Virus record (IMG/VR): IMGVR_UViG_3300036828_001403 | Location: 1-47,392 of that record | From: a virus | DNA: 47,392 nucleotides | Direction: 5' to 3' (one strand) | Shown here: positions 23,827-31,796 of the stretch, piece by piece | Position numbering within the stretch: the first letter of the stretch is position 1 | How the letters are laid out: every line of letters starts with the position of its first letter | Notes under the pieces: generated by a model | What the model was told of the DNA's origin: nothing | The model's input: the letters and a program-made list of their open reading frames with translations, nothing else | The model's database searches: none | Position numbers and translations under genes: made by a program

Positions 23827-24041
23827 GTGCTACGGTCCACCGTCTACCGGAACCGCTCGACCCCGAGGAGCACGAAATTCTGACGGTGGCCGAGTTCGCG
23901 GCCCGGGTGAAGCGCACCCCGAAAGCCATTTACAAGCGCATCCGCTTGAAGCAGCTGCCGGCCGGCTGCCTGAAGCGGGTACTGGGGCACTACGCCATCG
24001 ACTGGACCGTCTTCAAACGCTCGATTGAGGCGCTCAACTAG
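23823..24041 (+). CDS. Excisionase-like helix-turn-helix protein
   Basis: 72 residues: EILTVAEFAARVKRTPKAIY and then KRIRLKQLPAGCLKRV is a MerR/excisionase-type DNA-binding fold like the protein at 19226. Location directly before integrase and its promoter makes it the best excisionase candidate of the window. Overlaps the previous gene by 4 bases. Confidence 0.65.
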   Translation: MSATVHRLPEPLDPEEHEILTVAEFAARVKRTPKAIYKRIRLKQLPAGCLKRVLGHYAIDWTVFKRSIEALN

Positions 24042-24044
24042 CTC

Positions 24045-24073
24045 TTGATTACCGTACCTGTAAGCACTATGAT
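24045..24073 (+). promoter_or_regulatory. Integrase promoter
   Basis: TTGATT (24045-24050), 17-base spacer, TATGAT (24068-24073): the best sigma-70 promoter seen in the window. It lies between the excisionase-like gene and the integrase start, with AAGGAG following at about 24092. Confidence 0.7.
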
Positions 24074-24109
24074 TAGCACGGCTGCGAATTCCACAAGGAG
24101 ACGGAAGCA

Positions 24110-25489
24110 ATGTCTGTTGGCTTCGAACGTGGTCGCGATAAGTTAATCATCTACTTCGACCTGCCCGGGTGGCCGACCCGCATCAAGATTGGGCTTGGGG
24201 AGAAGTACACCAAGGAGCGCCACCACCACTACAACGAGGGCAAGGGCCAGCTCGGCGACAAGGTAAGGGGCTGGATTGGTGGCGCGCGCTGGAAGGAACT
24301 GCTCGAGCGCTTTCCCGACAGTCAGCCACTGCGCCGCGCGCTTGCAAGCAAGGTCGGCGGGGTCGAGCTCACCGTGGGCGCTATGCTCGACGGGTTGGTC
24401 GAATACTGGGAGCGCAAGGGCCGCCGGCAAATCGACAAGCTCGCCAGCAAGCTCGAGCATCTGCGCGAGTTCTTCAAGGCCGAGACCTACGTGACCGACA
24501 TCACCGACCTTCGGGTCGACGACTTCGTAAGCCACATGCGCAAGGCCGGCTTCTCGGGCGCGACCATCAACCGCTGCCTCTCCCATCTGAAGACCGCCTT
24601 TCGCAAGGTTGCCAAGCGCCACGGCATCGAGCGTGTGCCGGTCATGGAAATGCAGGCCGAGGCACCGGCGCGGGAAGACTTCTACGAGCGCCACGAAGTC
24701 GATCGACTGGTAGCCGAGCTCCCCCGCCACGAGCAGGCGGCGACCATGGTGGGGTTCTTTACCGGCTGGCGCCGCGATGCGGTATTGTCGCGCCGGCGCA
24801 CGACCGACGTCGATGCCGAGTTCCTCTATCTCGACGCGGATCACGCCAAGAACAAGAAGCCCCTGATGTTCCCGCTGAGCTCGTATCCTGAACTGCGGCC
24901 GCTGCTGGAGAAGCAGATTGCCTACGTTCGCGAGCTCGAGCTCAAGCTGGGGCGCGTCATTCCGTGGTTGTTCCCGAACCCCGAGACCGGCGAGCGGCTT
25001 AAGACTTTCTACGACTCGTGGCGTGGCGCGGTGGAGCGGGCCGGACTTGAAATCGATCCGCTGACCCAGCAGCCGCGGCTACACTCGGTGACCGGAGAGC
25101 CGGTGAAGCGCCTCTACCATGGGCTGCGGCGTACGGCGACCCGCAATCTCGAGGACCTGGGGATGAGCACGCTGGAGACCATGGACCTCGTGGGACACAA
25201 GACCATGGCCATGCACCAGCGCTACCGCGGTCTGGCCGACAAGACCAAGGCGCGAAAATACGGCGAAAAGATCGCCGCAGCGGTGGCGGCCCGGGCGCCG
25301 TCCAACTTGTCTAGCGGCGATTTTGTCCAACATACGTCCAACAGAGACCTCCTGCAGGAAAGCGACTGCACCGAGGTGGTCGCCGAGCCGGTAAAAAAGG
25401 CAGCAAACTCAAGGGGTTTTCGTGCCGGGGGCGGGACTCGAACCCGCACGGACCTTTCGGTCCAGAGGATTTTAAGTCCTGGGAAATAG
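24110..25489 (+). CDS. int: Tyrosine integrase (site-specific recombinase)
   Basis: 459 residues. An N-terminal arm-binding-like region (about 1-75) and a core-binding SAM-like domain (about 85-180) precede the catalytic domain, which shows TGWRRDAV (Arg221), HGLRRTATRN (His337, Arg340), LVGHK (His363) and MHQRYRGL (Tyr372), the R-H-R-H-Y set. It integrates and excises the phage genome by strand exchange. The last roughly 23 codons (RAGGGTRTRTDLSVQR) are a translation of the tRNA-derived att core, a common arrangement in which the attachment site overlaps the 3' end of int; on integration this end would be re-formed by host sequence. Own promoter just upstream. Confidence 0.93.
   Translation: MSVGFERGRDKLIIYFDLPGWPTRIKIGLGEKYTKERHHHYNEGKGQLGDKVRGWIGGARWKELLERFPDSQPLRRALASKVGGVELTVGAMLDGLVEYWERKGRRQIDKLASKLEHLREFFKAETYVTDITDLRVDDFVSHMRKAGFSGATINRCLSHLKTAFRKVAKRHGIERVPVMEMQAEAPAREDFYERHEVDRLVAELPRHEQAATMVGFFTGWRRDAVLSRRRTTDVDAEFLYLDADHAKNKKPLMFPLSSYPELRPLLEKQIAYVRELELKLGRVIPWLFPNPETGERLKTFYDSWRGAVERAGLEIDPLTQQPRLHSVTGEPVKRLYHGLRRTATRNLEDLGMSTLETMDLVGHKTMAMHQRYRGLADKTKARKYGEKIAAAVAARAPSNLSSGDFVQHTSNRDLLQESDCTEVVAEPVKKAANSRGFRAGGGTRTRTDLSVQRILSPGK
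25322..25342 (+). repeat. Left arm-type integrase site pair
   Basis: TTTGTCCAAC-(4 bases)-GTCCAAC, inside the int gene and 81 bases left of the att core. A further GTCCAAC lies at 25300-25306. The same two-part unit with the same 4-base spacer occurs right of the core at 25607-25627. Confidence 0.7.
25423..25480 (-). other. attP: attP core: 3' half of a tRNA-Leu(UAA) gene
   Basis: Read on the minus strand this is anticodon stem-loop (AGGA / CTTAAAA / TCCT, anticodon UAA), the long class-II variable arm (GGACC GAAA GGTCC), a perfect T-arm (GCGGG, TTCGAGT, CCCGC) and the acceptor 3' strand CCCCGGC plus discriminator A. No 5' half and no CCA follow, and pairing fails just outside the anticodon stem, so it is not a tRNA gene but the attachment core. 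Integration into the host tRNA-Leu(UAA) gene would restore an intact tRNA. Confidence 0.88.
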
Positions 25490-25606
25490 GTACACGAGAG
25501 TACACATGGATAGAGTACAGCAGCCATTTCGCCCTACGGGGACAGGTGAATCTGCACTTCTGGCTATTCGACCTGAGTCTACGCAGTTCGACGGGAAACT
25601 ACCCAG

Positions 25607-25627
25607 TTTGTCCAACCAGTGTCCAAC
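25607..25627 (+). repeat. Right arm-type integrase site pair
   Basis: TTTGTCCAAC-(4 bases)-GTCCAAC, same orientation and spacing as 25322-25342, 127 bases right of the att core. Between core and this site, short GTACAC repeats occur at 25489-25505. Confidence 0.7.
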
Positions 25628-25658
25628 GCCTCAGTAGCTATCATCGGGGGTTGGAACG

Positions 25659-27317
25659 ATGGACCTGCGCTCCCTTGCGCAACTGGTTCCGGGTAGTCAT
25701 TTCCTCACCGAGCTCAAAGCTCAAGCGCGGTGTGTACTACCTGGCCACCAAGACTCAGATCAATCCCTGCTCCTTCGGCAAAACGGCGAGCGCCTCACCA
25801 TCGGATGCTACGGCGGACTCGGTCATACCGCCGATGCACTGCTCACTGCGCTCCATCTCACCCGCTCAGACCTCGTAGTCAGTCGACCTGCTTCTCAAAC
25901 ATCATCGGCCGCTTTGCCACCAGGGAGCCCGTCTGCCGCACTTTCGACGAACGGAACGACTCACGATGCCACCATTTGGAACGGGCACGTAGAACCGCCC
26001 CAGCACCGCGATTTCGGCAAATGGCAACTCGAGGTCGGGTACCAGTTCAAGGGGTGGTTCGGTGCGATACCCGAGAACCAGCGTGAACTGTTGGCGAGCG
26101 ACGATGACGAGACAGGCCTTATCGAGACCCTCATTAATCAGGCGAAGGACTCGATAGCAGCGGAGAAGCGACCAATCTGGCCGGCGCCTGAGTTGACCGA
26201 GACGGAGGTCGACGAGGAACTCCGTCGTCTCGCGACCATGGCAGTTCGCGCGTTCCGCGATGATTACCACTTGCCGGCGGTTGCGGAGCAGCATCTGCCG
26301 GCCTTAGGTGAGATCGACCGAACCCCCATCGACGCCTACGAGGCCGCGCAGATCATGTACGCCGACCGTCGCACTTACTGGTTGGGAAGGGCTGGTAAAC
26401 GCGGATGCTCAATAATTTTGAGCGGGCCGATGGGCGCCGGGAAAACTACCTTCGAAATGAATTTCGCCTACCGTCGCGGCCAGGGCGAAGAGTTCCTTGG
26501 TCGCCCGTGCGAGCAGGGCAAGACACTGATCGTAGTATCGCCGAAGGAATTCGATGCATGGGCCGACACCATCGGCTTCTGGGGCCTGCGCGAGGTCATT
26601 TATCTGTTGCGCAGCACCCAAGCCCATTTTGTCGACGGCGCAGCCGCGCAGGCTCGCTGGTTAGAGAAGACCATGAAGGAAGGTAGGTTTGATGTCGTCG
26701 TCCTCGATACCTTATTCGATTTCTTTGGCATGGCGCCGAACAACTCGGGTGACGCCAATCGGAACGCCCTAGCGGAACAGACTCCCCTGCTCGAAGTCAT
26801 CAATCGGAATTCATGGGGCCTACTCGCCGGTGGGCATACCACCAAAGCCGACGCGCAGGCGATTGTTCCGCGCGAGCCGGAAGAGTCATTCGCTGGGCAC
26901 ACAGGCTGGGCTGCTCAACATCGGATGCGGATGACCATCCGGCGCAAGAGCAAGGGCATGTTCGCCCTGATCACCGGACGCGGCGGTTACGGTGATGAGG
27001 GCATTCTCGAAGAACGTCTGCTGCTTTTCGACCAGGAAACGCGCCTTCTGACCTTGGGTGGAAAGTTCAGCGAGTATCTGGGCGAAGCGGCGATGCCGGA
27101 GATTGAGGACAAGCTAGCGGCTGGTGGTTGGTTTAGTCGGTCTGAGTTGATGCAGCAGACCGGTAAAGGAAAGAACTGGGTTTATGCAGGACTCAAGGCC
27201 GGTTTGAAGCAGGGAAAGCTTAAGTGGAATGGGCTGCGTACGAATAAATCGAAGTACGCGCAGCCCGCTGAACCGGACGAGGATCTTGACCTCTTCGGGA
27301 TCTCCAAAAGTAAATAG
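25659..27317 (+). CDS. Replication protein: primase-like zinc finger plus RepA-like ATPase
   Basis: 552 residues. The N terminus, with Cys25, His30 and Cys50 in ARCVLPGH ... LTIGCYGG, looks like a degenerate primase (CHC2) zinc finger. After a linker, IILSGPMGAGKTTFEM (Walker A, Lys262) and FDVVVLDTLFDF (Walker B, Asp350) define a RecA/RepA-like hexameric helicase ATPase, continuing through LLAGGHTTK and ITGRGGYGDEG. The C-terminal 80 residues look like a winged helix (SELMQQTGKGKNWVYAGL). It probably opens or unwinds the origin, for which the iteron cluster immediately downstream is the obvious candidate. No DNA polymerase gene is visible, so host replisome use is expected. Confidence 0.8.
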   Translation: MDLRSLAQLVPGSHFLTELKAQARCVLPGHQDSDQSLLLRQNGERLTIGCYGGLGHTADALLTALHLTRSDLVVSRPASQTSSAALPPGSPSAALSTNGTTHDATIWNGHVEPPQHRDFGKWQLEVGYQFKGWFGAIPENQRELLASDDDETGLIETLINQAKDSIAAEKRPIWPAPELTETEVDEELRRLATMAVRAFRDDYHLPAVAEQHLPALGEIDRTPIDAYEAAQIMYADRRTYWLGRAGKRGCSIILSGPMGAGKTTFEMNFAYRRGQGEEFLGRPCEQGKTLIVVSPKEFDAWADTIGFWGLREVIYLLRSTQAHFVDGAAAQARWLEKTMKEGRFDVVVLDTLFDFFGMAPNNSGDANRNALAEQTPLLEVINRNSWGLLAGGHTTKADAQAIVPREPEESFAGHTGWAAQHRMRMTIRRKSKGMFALITGRGGYGDEGILEERLLLFDQETRLLTLGGKFSEYLGEAAMPEIEDKLAAGGWFSRSELMQQTGKGKNWVYAGLKAGLKQGKLKWNGLRTNKSKYAQPAEPDEDLDLFGISKSK

Positions 27318-27335
27318 CTGGGTTTATCATCTATG

Positions 27336-27509
27336 AAAAAACTTGTCCCTATGCGAGAGGCAACTTGTCCTCTTGTCCCTAGGACAAGTTTGTCTAGATG
27401 CAGTATACAGTTTATGACCAAAAAACTTGTCCCTATGCGAGAGAATTTCAATCTCTCAGAGTGTTCAAACAACTTGTCACTTGTCCCTACACGATCCTAG
27501 AGGACAAGT
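27336..27509. repeat. Iteron cluster, candidate replication origin or operator array
   Basis: The octamer ACTTGTCC occurs at 27341, 27363, 27425 and 27479 (with ACTTGTCA at 27472 and CTTGTCC at 27372) and inverted as GGACAAGT at 27382 and 27502; another inverted copy lies at 27590 in the next gene. CTTGTCC-CTA-GGACAAG at 27372-27388 is a perfect inverted pair. The stretch CTTGTCCCTATGCGAGAG preceded by six A occurs exactly twice, 84 bases apart (27336-27359 and 27420-27443). Such clusters next to a replication ATPase are typical iterons. Confidence 0.75.
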
Positions 27510-27521
27510 TTAGTTTGAAGT

Positions 27522-27531
27522 GAGGTGATCC
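27522..27531 (+). promoter_or_regulatory. Extended Shine-Dalgarno of the 27533 gene
   Basis: GAGGTGATCC is complementary to the 3' end of 16S rRNA over 10 bases and sits directly before the ATG at 27533. It supports that start. Confidence 0.7.
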
Positions 27532-27532
27532 G

Positions 27533-27787
27533 ATGCCATACATCGAGCGACAACTCAAGGCTGCGTCCGATCCAATTTTGATGCGCAGGGGACAAGTTGC
27601 TCACGCCTGTGTTCAGCACGACGACTATTGCCCGGTGCTTACACTATCGGGCGGCTGCATCTGCGACCCAGACATTCTGGTGCTGTGCGAGAACGGAGAC
27701 CGGTACGAGATCGATCGACAAGGGAGTGTCGTCTCAGCCCGCGCGACTTTGGTCTGTCACCATGGATACGAGAAACTCCGGTCATAA
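27533..27787 (+). CDS. Small Cys-containing hypothetical protein (84 aa)
   Basis: Four Cys and several His in HACVQHDDYC, GGCICDP and VLC suggest a metal site. Strand-rich C-terminal half. Strong ribosome site. It is the first gene after the iteron cluster, and an inverted iteron octamer lies within it. Function unknown. Confidence 0.55.
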   Translation: MPYIERQLKAASDPILMRRGQVAHACVQHDDYCPVLTLSGGCICDPDILVLCENGDRYEIDRQGSVVSARATLVCHHGYEKLRS

Positions 27788-27803
27788 GAATTGCCAAAAT
27801 TTC

Positions 27804-27815
27804 AGGAGGTGATCC
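27804..27815 (+). promoter_or_regulatory. Full-length Shine-Dalgarno before GTG 27816
   Basis: AGGAGGTGATCC matches the 16S rRNA anti-Shine-Dalgarno tail over 12 bases and ends at the GTG start, implying very efficient initiation. Confidence 0.75.
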
Positions 27816-28037
27816 GTGGACGATCGATGCGCTTTTGGAACCATGCTTGGTTGGCTCGAACTACACCGAGGGGAACGGCTGAGTAATCGGGCCATCGAAG
27901 AGGCGATTGTCATTCTGGCCCAAGTCATCATCGAGGCCAAAGCTCAGGTTATCGATCACTTCGAACTCATTGAGCAGGCTGACAAGAAGGCCGCAACGCT
28001 AATCGCGCTCCGCAGACCATCAGAGGAAAAGAAGTGA
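27816..28037 (+). CDS. Small helical hypothetical protein (73 aa)
   Basis: GTG start with a 12-base Shine-Dalgarno match. Helical throughout (AIEEAIVILAQVIIEAKAQV), moderately hydrophobic, charged C terminus; no clear membrane span. Unknown role near the replication module. Confidence 0.6.
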   Translation: MDDRCAFGTMLGWLELHRGERLSNRAIEEAIVILAQVIIEAKAQVIDHFELIEQADKKAATLIALRRPSEEKK

Positions 28038-28108
28038 CTGGGTCCGAAAGCAGCCGCATTTCGACGTAGAGGCGTAGCCAGAGGGTCGGAAGGAGAAAGG
28101 TAGGGCTG

Positions 28109-28399
28109 ATGGTGCCTCAAGACTCTCAGACCTCGAATCTACGCAAAAGAACTCAAGCGCTGGTACTTTCTAACGCCAAGGTCAACAGGCGAATGCTGTG
28201 GCCGGCAGAGGTCCGAGAGCGAGGACTGAAAGTCTTCTCGATCGTGATCCAGTTAATTCACGATAACTCTCGTATACCGGTCGAAATTCGGTCGCGAAAA
28301 GGTGGCTCGTTCTACGCAATGGCGAGGGGCCGCGTGGTCAAGGGAGCGAATCGCAGCGAAGCTCTGCTGCGCCTGGTCGAGGATCATGGTGGAGGATGA
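28109..28399 (+). CDS. Small basic hypothetical protein (96 aa)
   Basis: Arg/Lys-rich N terminus ([19 protein letters not shown]) and a mixed strand/helix C-terminal half ([16 protein letters not shown]). Purine-rich sequence GGAGAAAGG lies upstream. Its end precedes the secreted hydrolase-like gene by 4 bases. Possibly a DNA-binding regulator; family not recognised. Confidence 0.5.
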   Translation: MVPQDSQTSNLRKRTQALVLSNAKVNRRMLWPAEVRERGLKVFSIVIQLIHDNSRIPVEIRSRKGGSFYAMARGRVVKGANRSEALLRLVEDHGGG

Positions 28400-28403
28400 A
28401 GAG

Positions 28404-30173
28404 ATGAAGACGTTGATGACGATGTTGCTGATGCTCGCGCTGATGGTCGGTGCGGTTACTCAGGTTGGAGCGAAGGATAAGCCGAAGAAAAAGCCCCATC
28501 CCACACCCACCCACACGCCAAAAAAAAAGAAGCCCACTCCAACACCCACAGCGACACCGACCGCAACGCCAACTCCGACGACCACACCTACATCGACCCC
28601 GACTCCTACAGCCACTCCAACTACCACGGCCACCAAGACTGCGACGCCGACGCTCACGCCAACCGCAACCGCGACCCCCACCAAGACTGCGACTCCAACT
28701 GCTACGCCGACACCGACTCCCACTAAAACCGCAACACCTACAGCGACCCCAACCAAGACGGCAACACCCACGGCCACAGCAACAAAAACACCCACGCCGA
28801 CTTCGACCTCGACGCCTGGGTCAGTCGCTCGCGCCAATGACGTACTCGATTCATGGGGTGTCGGCACGAAATTGATTCAAGGCGACAACGAAGCTGGCGT
28901 GATCAGCGGCTTCAAATATCTCGGATTCCGCTACGGCCGCGATGACGCGACTTACTTCCGCACGCCCAACCAATTCGGTGGCGATGCGCAGGAACTCTGC
29001 GATGTTCACGCAGCCACTGGGGTTCTCTACGGCGAGTTGCCGATCAACTTCATAGGCGACACGGAGGTCAACGGTGCCTGCACCGACGGTGAGAACGACT
29101 CGACTATGTGCGAGTGGCAGTTCCTGCAGGCCTGCGGCGCGCTCGGCTTCCTCGAGGGCCCCAACGAACCCAACAACTTCGGGTTCACCTACAAAGGCAA
29201 CGGTTGTAACGGCTCGACCATGGTGGGGTGCGCCACATACATGAAAGAGCTCTATGCGATGGTGCATTCAGTGTTCCCAGGTATGCCGCTGTGGGGGATG
29301 AGCGAGGTCGGTTCGGAGAACGAGGACGATGGCCTGCAGTTTCTCACGGTTCCTGCCAATGCCGGCACGCTCAACGATGGCGCGACCTTCGCGGACGGTG
29401 GCAACGCGCACAACTACGTTCAGGGCAACGGATCCGCGGGCAATACACCGATCGATAATCACGCGAGATATGCGGAAACCATCGCGCGCAGCGGACCATA
29501 CGCCGGGTTGTGGGACGCCTACGGCGAGTACTGGGGAACCACTTGGCGAGGCCAATTCCCCGGCGCATCGGCCGGCCAGAATGACCGACCGAAGATCACG
29601 ACCGAAACCTCCTGGAACGTATTCTCAGGGCCGGTCGGCGAGGCGATGAAGGGCAATCTCATCGTGGATATGTTGCTCGATGCGACCCAGCTCGGGTGGA
29701 CGCGCACCATCGTGTACCAGATGTTCAACGCGCGTCCGAACGATTCTGGCTACGGCTTCTGCAACAACGACGGGACGCAGACCGTCTGCGATGCGAGCAA
29801 CGCAGTGGCGGCAGGTGTCGATATGCACAACCTGACCAGCATCCTCGCTGACAACTCCTCAGGCTTTACGCCGACCACGCCAGCCGGATACTCGGTCACC
29901 GGATTGCCGACCTCGAGTCAGGACCCGGCTTATCCGTTCTCTGCGTATGCACAGCTGATTGAGAAGTCGAATGGGACCTATGAATCGGTCATTTGGGGAG
30001 AGGCATTCCAGTCGCAGACGACTACCGACGTAACGATTCACTTGGGTGTAGTGCATCAGAACGTGAACGTGTACGACATCACGGTTGAGCCGCCGCTGAT
30101 CCAAACGATCGCCAGTACGGACACCGTCGTCCTGCCGGTCAAGGACCATGCAATGATCGTGGAGTTCAAGTGA
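28404..30173 (+). CDS. Secreted protein: Thr-Pro linker plus clan-A glycoside-hydrolase-like domain
   Basis: 589 residues. [20 protein letters not shown] is a signal peptide; residues about 32-137 are a Lys-rich then Thr-Pro-Ala repeat linker ([13 protein letters not shown]); the rest is a globular domain. EGPNEPN places Glu255 and TTETSW places Glu401 where clan GH-A TIM-barrel hydrolases have their acid/base and nucleophile, with SEVGSEN and HNYVQGN between. A C-terminal beta-sandwich-like part ([19 protein letters not shown]) follows, as in GH39/GH30-type enzymes. GGAGG precedes the 28404 ATG; longer frames upstream are rejected. Likely a secreted enzyme on a polysaccharide, expressed during infection or lysogeny. 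Substrate unknown. Confidence 0.7.
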   Translation: MKTLMTMLLMLALMVGAVTQVGAKDKPKKKPHPTPTHTPKKKKPTPTPTATPTATPTPTTTPTSTPTPTATPTTTATKTATPTLTPTATATPTKTATPTATPTPTPTKTATPTATPTKTATPTATATKTPTPTSTSTPGSVARANDVLDSWGVGTKLIQGDNEAGVISGFKYLGFRYGRDDATYFRTPNQFGGDAQELCDVHAATGVLYGELPINFIGDTEVNGACTDGENDSTMCEWQFLQACGALGFLEGPNEPNNFGFTYKGNGCNGSTMVGCATYMKELYAMVHSVFPGMPLWGMSEVGSENEDDGLQFLTVPANAGTLNDGATFADGGNAHNYVQGNGSAGNTPIDNHARYAETIARSGPYAGLWDAYGEYWGTTWRGQFPGASAGQNDRPKITTETSWNVFSGPVGEAMKGNLIVDMLLDATQLGWTRTIVYQMFNARPNDSGYGFCNNDGTQTVCDASNAVAAGVDMHNLTSILADNSSGFTPTTPAGYSVTGLPTSSQDPAYPFSAYAQLIEKSNGTYESVIWGEAFQSQTTTDVTIHLGVVHQNVNVYDITVEPPLIQTIASTDTVVLPVKDHAMIVEFK

Positions 30174-30346
30174 CCTCGCAGATGGAACTATGGCCGTGCC
30201 GCACCCGAGTAGTGATGAACTGTCTAGGGTGCGGCGCGGAGATCATAGTTTGCGAGACTCGCGACGAGATGATTTACAGCGAATATCAGGACGTTGAGGG
30301 ACGCTGCTTCGACTGCTCGGGAAAGAGCCGGCCTAACCGATCCTGA
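30170..30346 (+). CDS. Small zinc-finger protein (58 aa)
   Basis: GTG start overlaps the hydrolase-like stop (GTGA); an in-frame ATG at 30182 is an alternative. [12 protein letters not shown] and [10 protein letters not shown] supply two zinc knuckles. Its 3' end overlaps a convergent small membrane gene by 14 bases. Role unknown. Confidence 0.5.
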   Translation: MTSQMELWPCRTRVVMNCLGCGAEIIVCETRDEMIYSEYQDVEGRCFDCSGKSRPNRS

Positions 30347-30467
30347 TCATCCAAGCAACGAACAATCCGACAAGGAAGCCACAAACGAAAATCCAGCGGC
30401 CGTAATTCAGCATCTGGTCGTGGAGTTTTTCGAGAATTAACTCCATTCGGTCCGGTTCTATTATCAT
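30333..30467 (-). CDS. Tiny single-span membrane protein (44 aa)
   Basis: About 22 charged helical residues (MIIEPDRMELILEKLHDQ) then one span ([17 protein letters not shown]). Convergent with the rightward zinc-finger gene. Last of the leftward accessory cassette. No family recognised. Confidence 0.45.
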   Translation of the reverse strand: MIIEPDRMELILEKLHDQMLNYGRWIFVCGFLVGLFVAWMIRIG

Positions 30468-30576
30468 TTAACGATTCCCGCTTAGTTTCCCCTTGCTGAA
30501 TGGAGCGACTTCATAACATCGGAGCGTTAAGCCCGCTAGCGATGGTTATTGAATGTCCAAAAGACCATTGCTCCGA

Positions 30577-30690
30577 TTATTTGTTAAGGTCTTTAAGTGC
30601 CCAAACCACCAACCAAAGTGCGAGGCCGACGAATACCGACGCCACGCATATTTGAGCGGGAACTGCGATTAATGCTGGGATCATTCGCAT
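30577..30690 (-). CDS. Tiny membrane protein (37 aa)
   Basis: MRMIPALIAVPAQICVASVF and a following hydrophobic stretch to ALKDLNK make one or two spans. Six bases separate it from the lipoprotein gene upstream. Not certain to be expressed. Confidence 0.4.
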   Translation of the reverse strand: MRMIPALIAVPAQICVASVFVGLALWLVVWALKDLNK

Positions 30691-30696
30691 ATCCCC

Positions 30697-31095
30697 CTAG
30701 TTCGAGCTGCGCATCGCGAGCACGTTCTTCGCGTCGTAGCAGAAGCTCACGAAACGCTCGCCATTACGGGTGGCCAGTTCGGCAGGAGTCGTCGCGAGCT
30801 CGGCGATCCCCAAGGTCAACGCATCGATCGCGACCTCACCAAACACAATGGCGGCCTTTTGCGCGCCATCGGGCCCGCGGGTGACCAGCTGGTAGTTGTC
30901 GCAGGAGTATTCGCCTTGTGTAGTGGTCGAAGCAGGCGCGCCGAGATTGGTTCGCACCTGGTCGCGCGATGTGCCGACCACGTACTGATTGACATCTATG
31001 GGGTCAGGGCGAGTCAGCTCCAGCCCGACGCTACAACCGGAGACTGCGAGTGCCATGCTGACACCCGCGATTAAGAGACCAACTGTTCTGTTCAT
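30697..31095 (-). CDS. Lipoprotein
   Basis: 132 residues. MNRTVGLLIAGVSMALAVSG followed by Cys21 is a signal peptide with lipobox (AVSGC), so the protein should be lipidated and anchored in the envelope. The mature part has VVGTSRDQVRTNLGAP, resembling the BamE/SmpA-like motif, and a hydrophobic helix (AIVFGEVAIDALTLGIAEL). Phage lipoproteins often block superinfection or alter the host surface during lysogeny. A GGGAGGGAGT ribosome site lies upstream. Its family resemblance is limited to one motif. Confidence 0.75.
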   Translation of the reverse strand: MNRTVGLLIAGVSMALAVSGCSVGLELTRPDPIDVNQYVVGTSRDQVRTNLGAPASTTTQGEYSCDNYQLVTRGPDGAQKAAIVFGEVAIDALTLGIAELATTPAELATRNGERFVSFCYDAKNVLAMRSSN

Positions 31096-31100
31096 TTAAC

Positions 31101-31147
31101 TCCCTCCCTGGGAATTGGATTGGGTTGTTGCTGGATTAACCTCCAGC
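31101..31147 (-). repeat. Cassette-flanking direct repeat, copy 1
   Basis: Shares TCCCTCCCTGGGAAT, GCTGGATT and CTCCAGC-GGGG with 31797-31838. On the minus strand GCTGGA / TCCAGC form a hairpin, and a relic of a coding end (Pro-Ala-Gly-Gly-stop) is still readable, followed by a GGGAGGGA ribosome site for the lipoprotein. Confidence 0.65.
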
Positions 31148-31152
31148 GGGGT

Positions 31153-31791
31153 TTATTTCGCGTGCTTTAGGAACTCGTGCAATGCTCGGTAGATTCCCTC
31201 GCGTTGGGCAGTTGTCATGGGCGTACCTGTCAGGTGCCATACTGCGATTGCGGGACAGCCCCACAGATTGCCAACTTGGACGCCTTCTTCGGTACGTTTG
31301 AATTGATAAGCCTGGATCTTGTCGATGACTTGGAAGCCGATAACGATGATCTTGCGCGGCTGGATGGCCTCGATCAGTCGCTGGGCGTGATCGTGGCTGA
31401 ACGACTCGCATAGGTGGCGCAGATCGGGCTTTACGTCAGTTTTCCAAACCTGGTCGTTGGGCGCACGAAAGAAGTTGATATTGGTGCCGGTGCTCTTTTT
31501 CAAGAACTCCACACCGAAAATACTTTGGAGCCTTTGAGCCAAATGCCAGCTCGCAGTTGCGTACTCGCTTTCCTCAGGCCAGGTCTCTTTTTCGTTGCGG
31601 ATCTCGTCCGGGGCCACGCCGCCTACTTGTAGGCCAAGAAAGAAAACCGGCGGTCGCACATACGGCGGCCCGTAGAGAATCTTGAAGCCTCGCGCGGCGC
31701 CATTCAGCTCCGGTTCGATCTCATCGTAAAAGGTCTTGGTCGCAGCGTATGTGGCGATCGGAATCTTGCGGGTTAATGTGGGGTGTTTCAT
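31153..31791 (-). CDS. Uracil-DNA glycosylase-like protein
   Basis: 212 residues. PPVFFLGLQVGGVAPD, NINFFRAPND, then IQPRKIIVIGFQVIDKI and WGCPAIAVWHLTGTPMTTAQ follow the order of the uracil-DNA glycosylase fold (glycine-rich water-activating-type loop, central strand, terminal His loop). The canonical catalytic Asp/Asn is not clear, so enzymatic activity is uncertain; it might be a UDG-fold binding protein. It sits between direct repeats 31101-31147 and 31797-31838, which suggests it entered as a cassette. GGGAGGGA precedes the ATG. Confidence 0.55.
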   Translation of the reverse strand: MKHPTLTRKIPIATYAATKTFYDEIEPELNGAARGFKILYGPPYVRPPVFFLGLQVGGVAPDEIRNEKETWPEESEYATASWHLAQRLQSIFGVEFLKKSTGTNINFFRAPNDQVWKTDVKPDLRHLCESFSHDHAQRLIEAIQPRKIIVIGFQVIDKIQAYQFKRTEEGVQVGNLWGCPAIAVWHLTGTPMTTAQREGIYRALHEFLKHAK

Positions 31792-31796
31792 TTTGT

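Noticed and set aside
25423-25480. Functional tRNA-Leu gene
   Set aside because: Only the 3' half is present, without D-arm or 5' acceptor strand; best explained as the att core.
28497-28815. CRISPR-like or tandem DNA repeat array
   Set aside because: Short irregular repeats encode a Thr-Pro linker in frame; no constant repeat with unique spacers.
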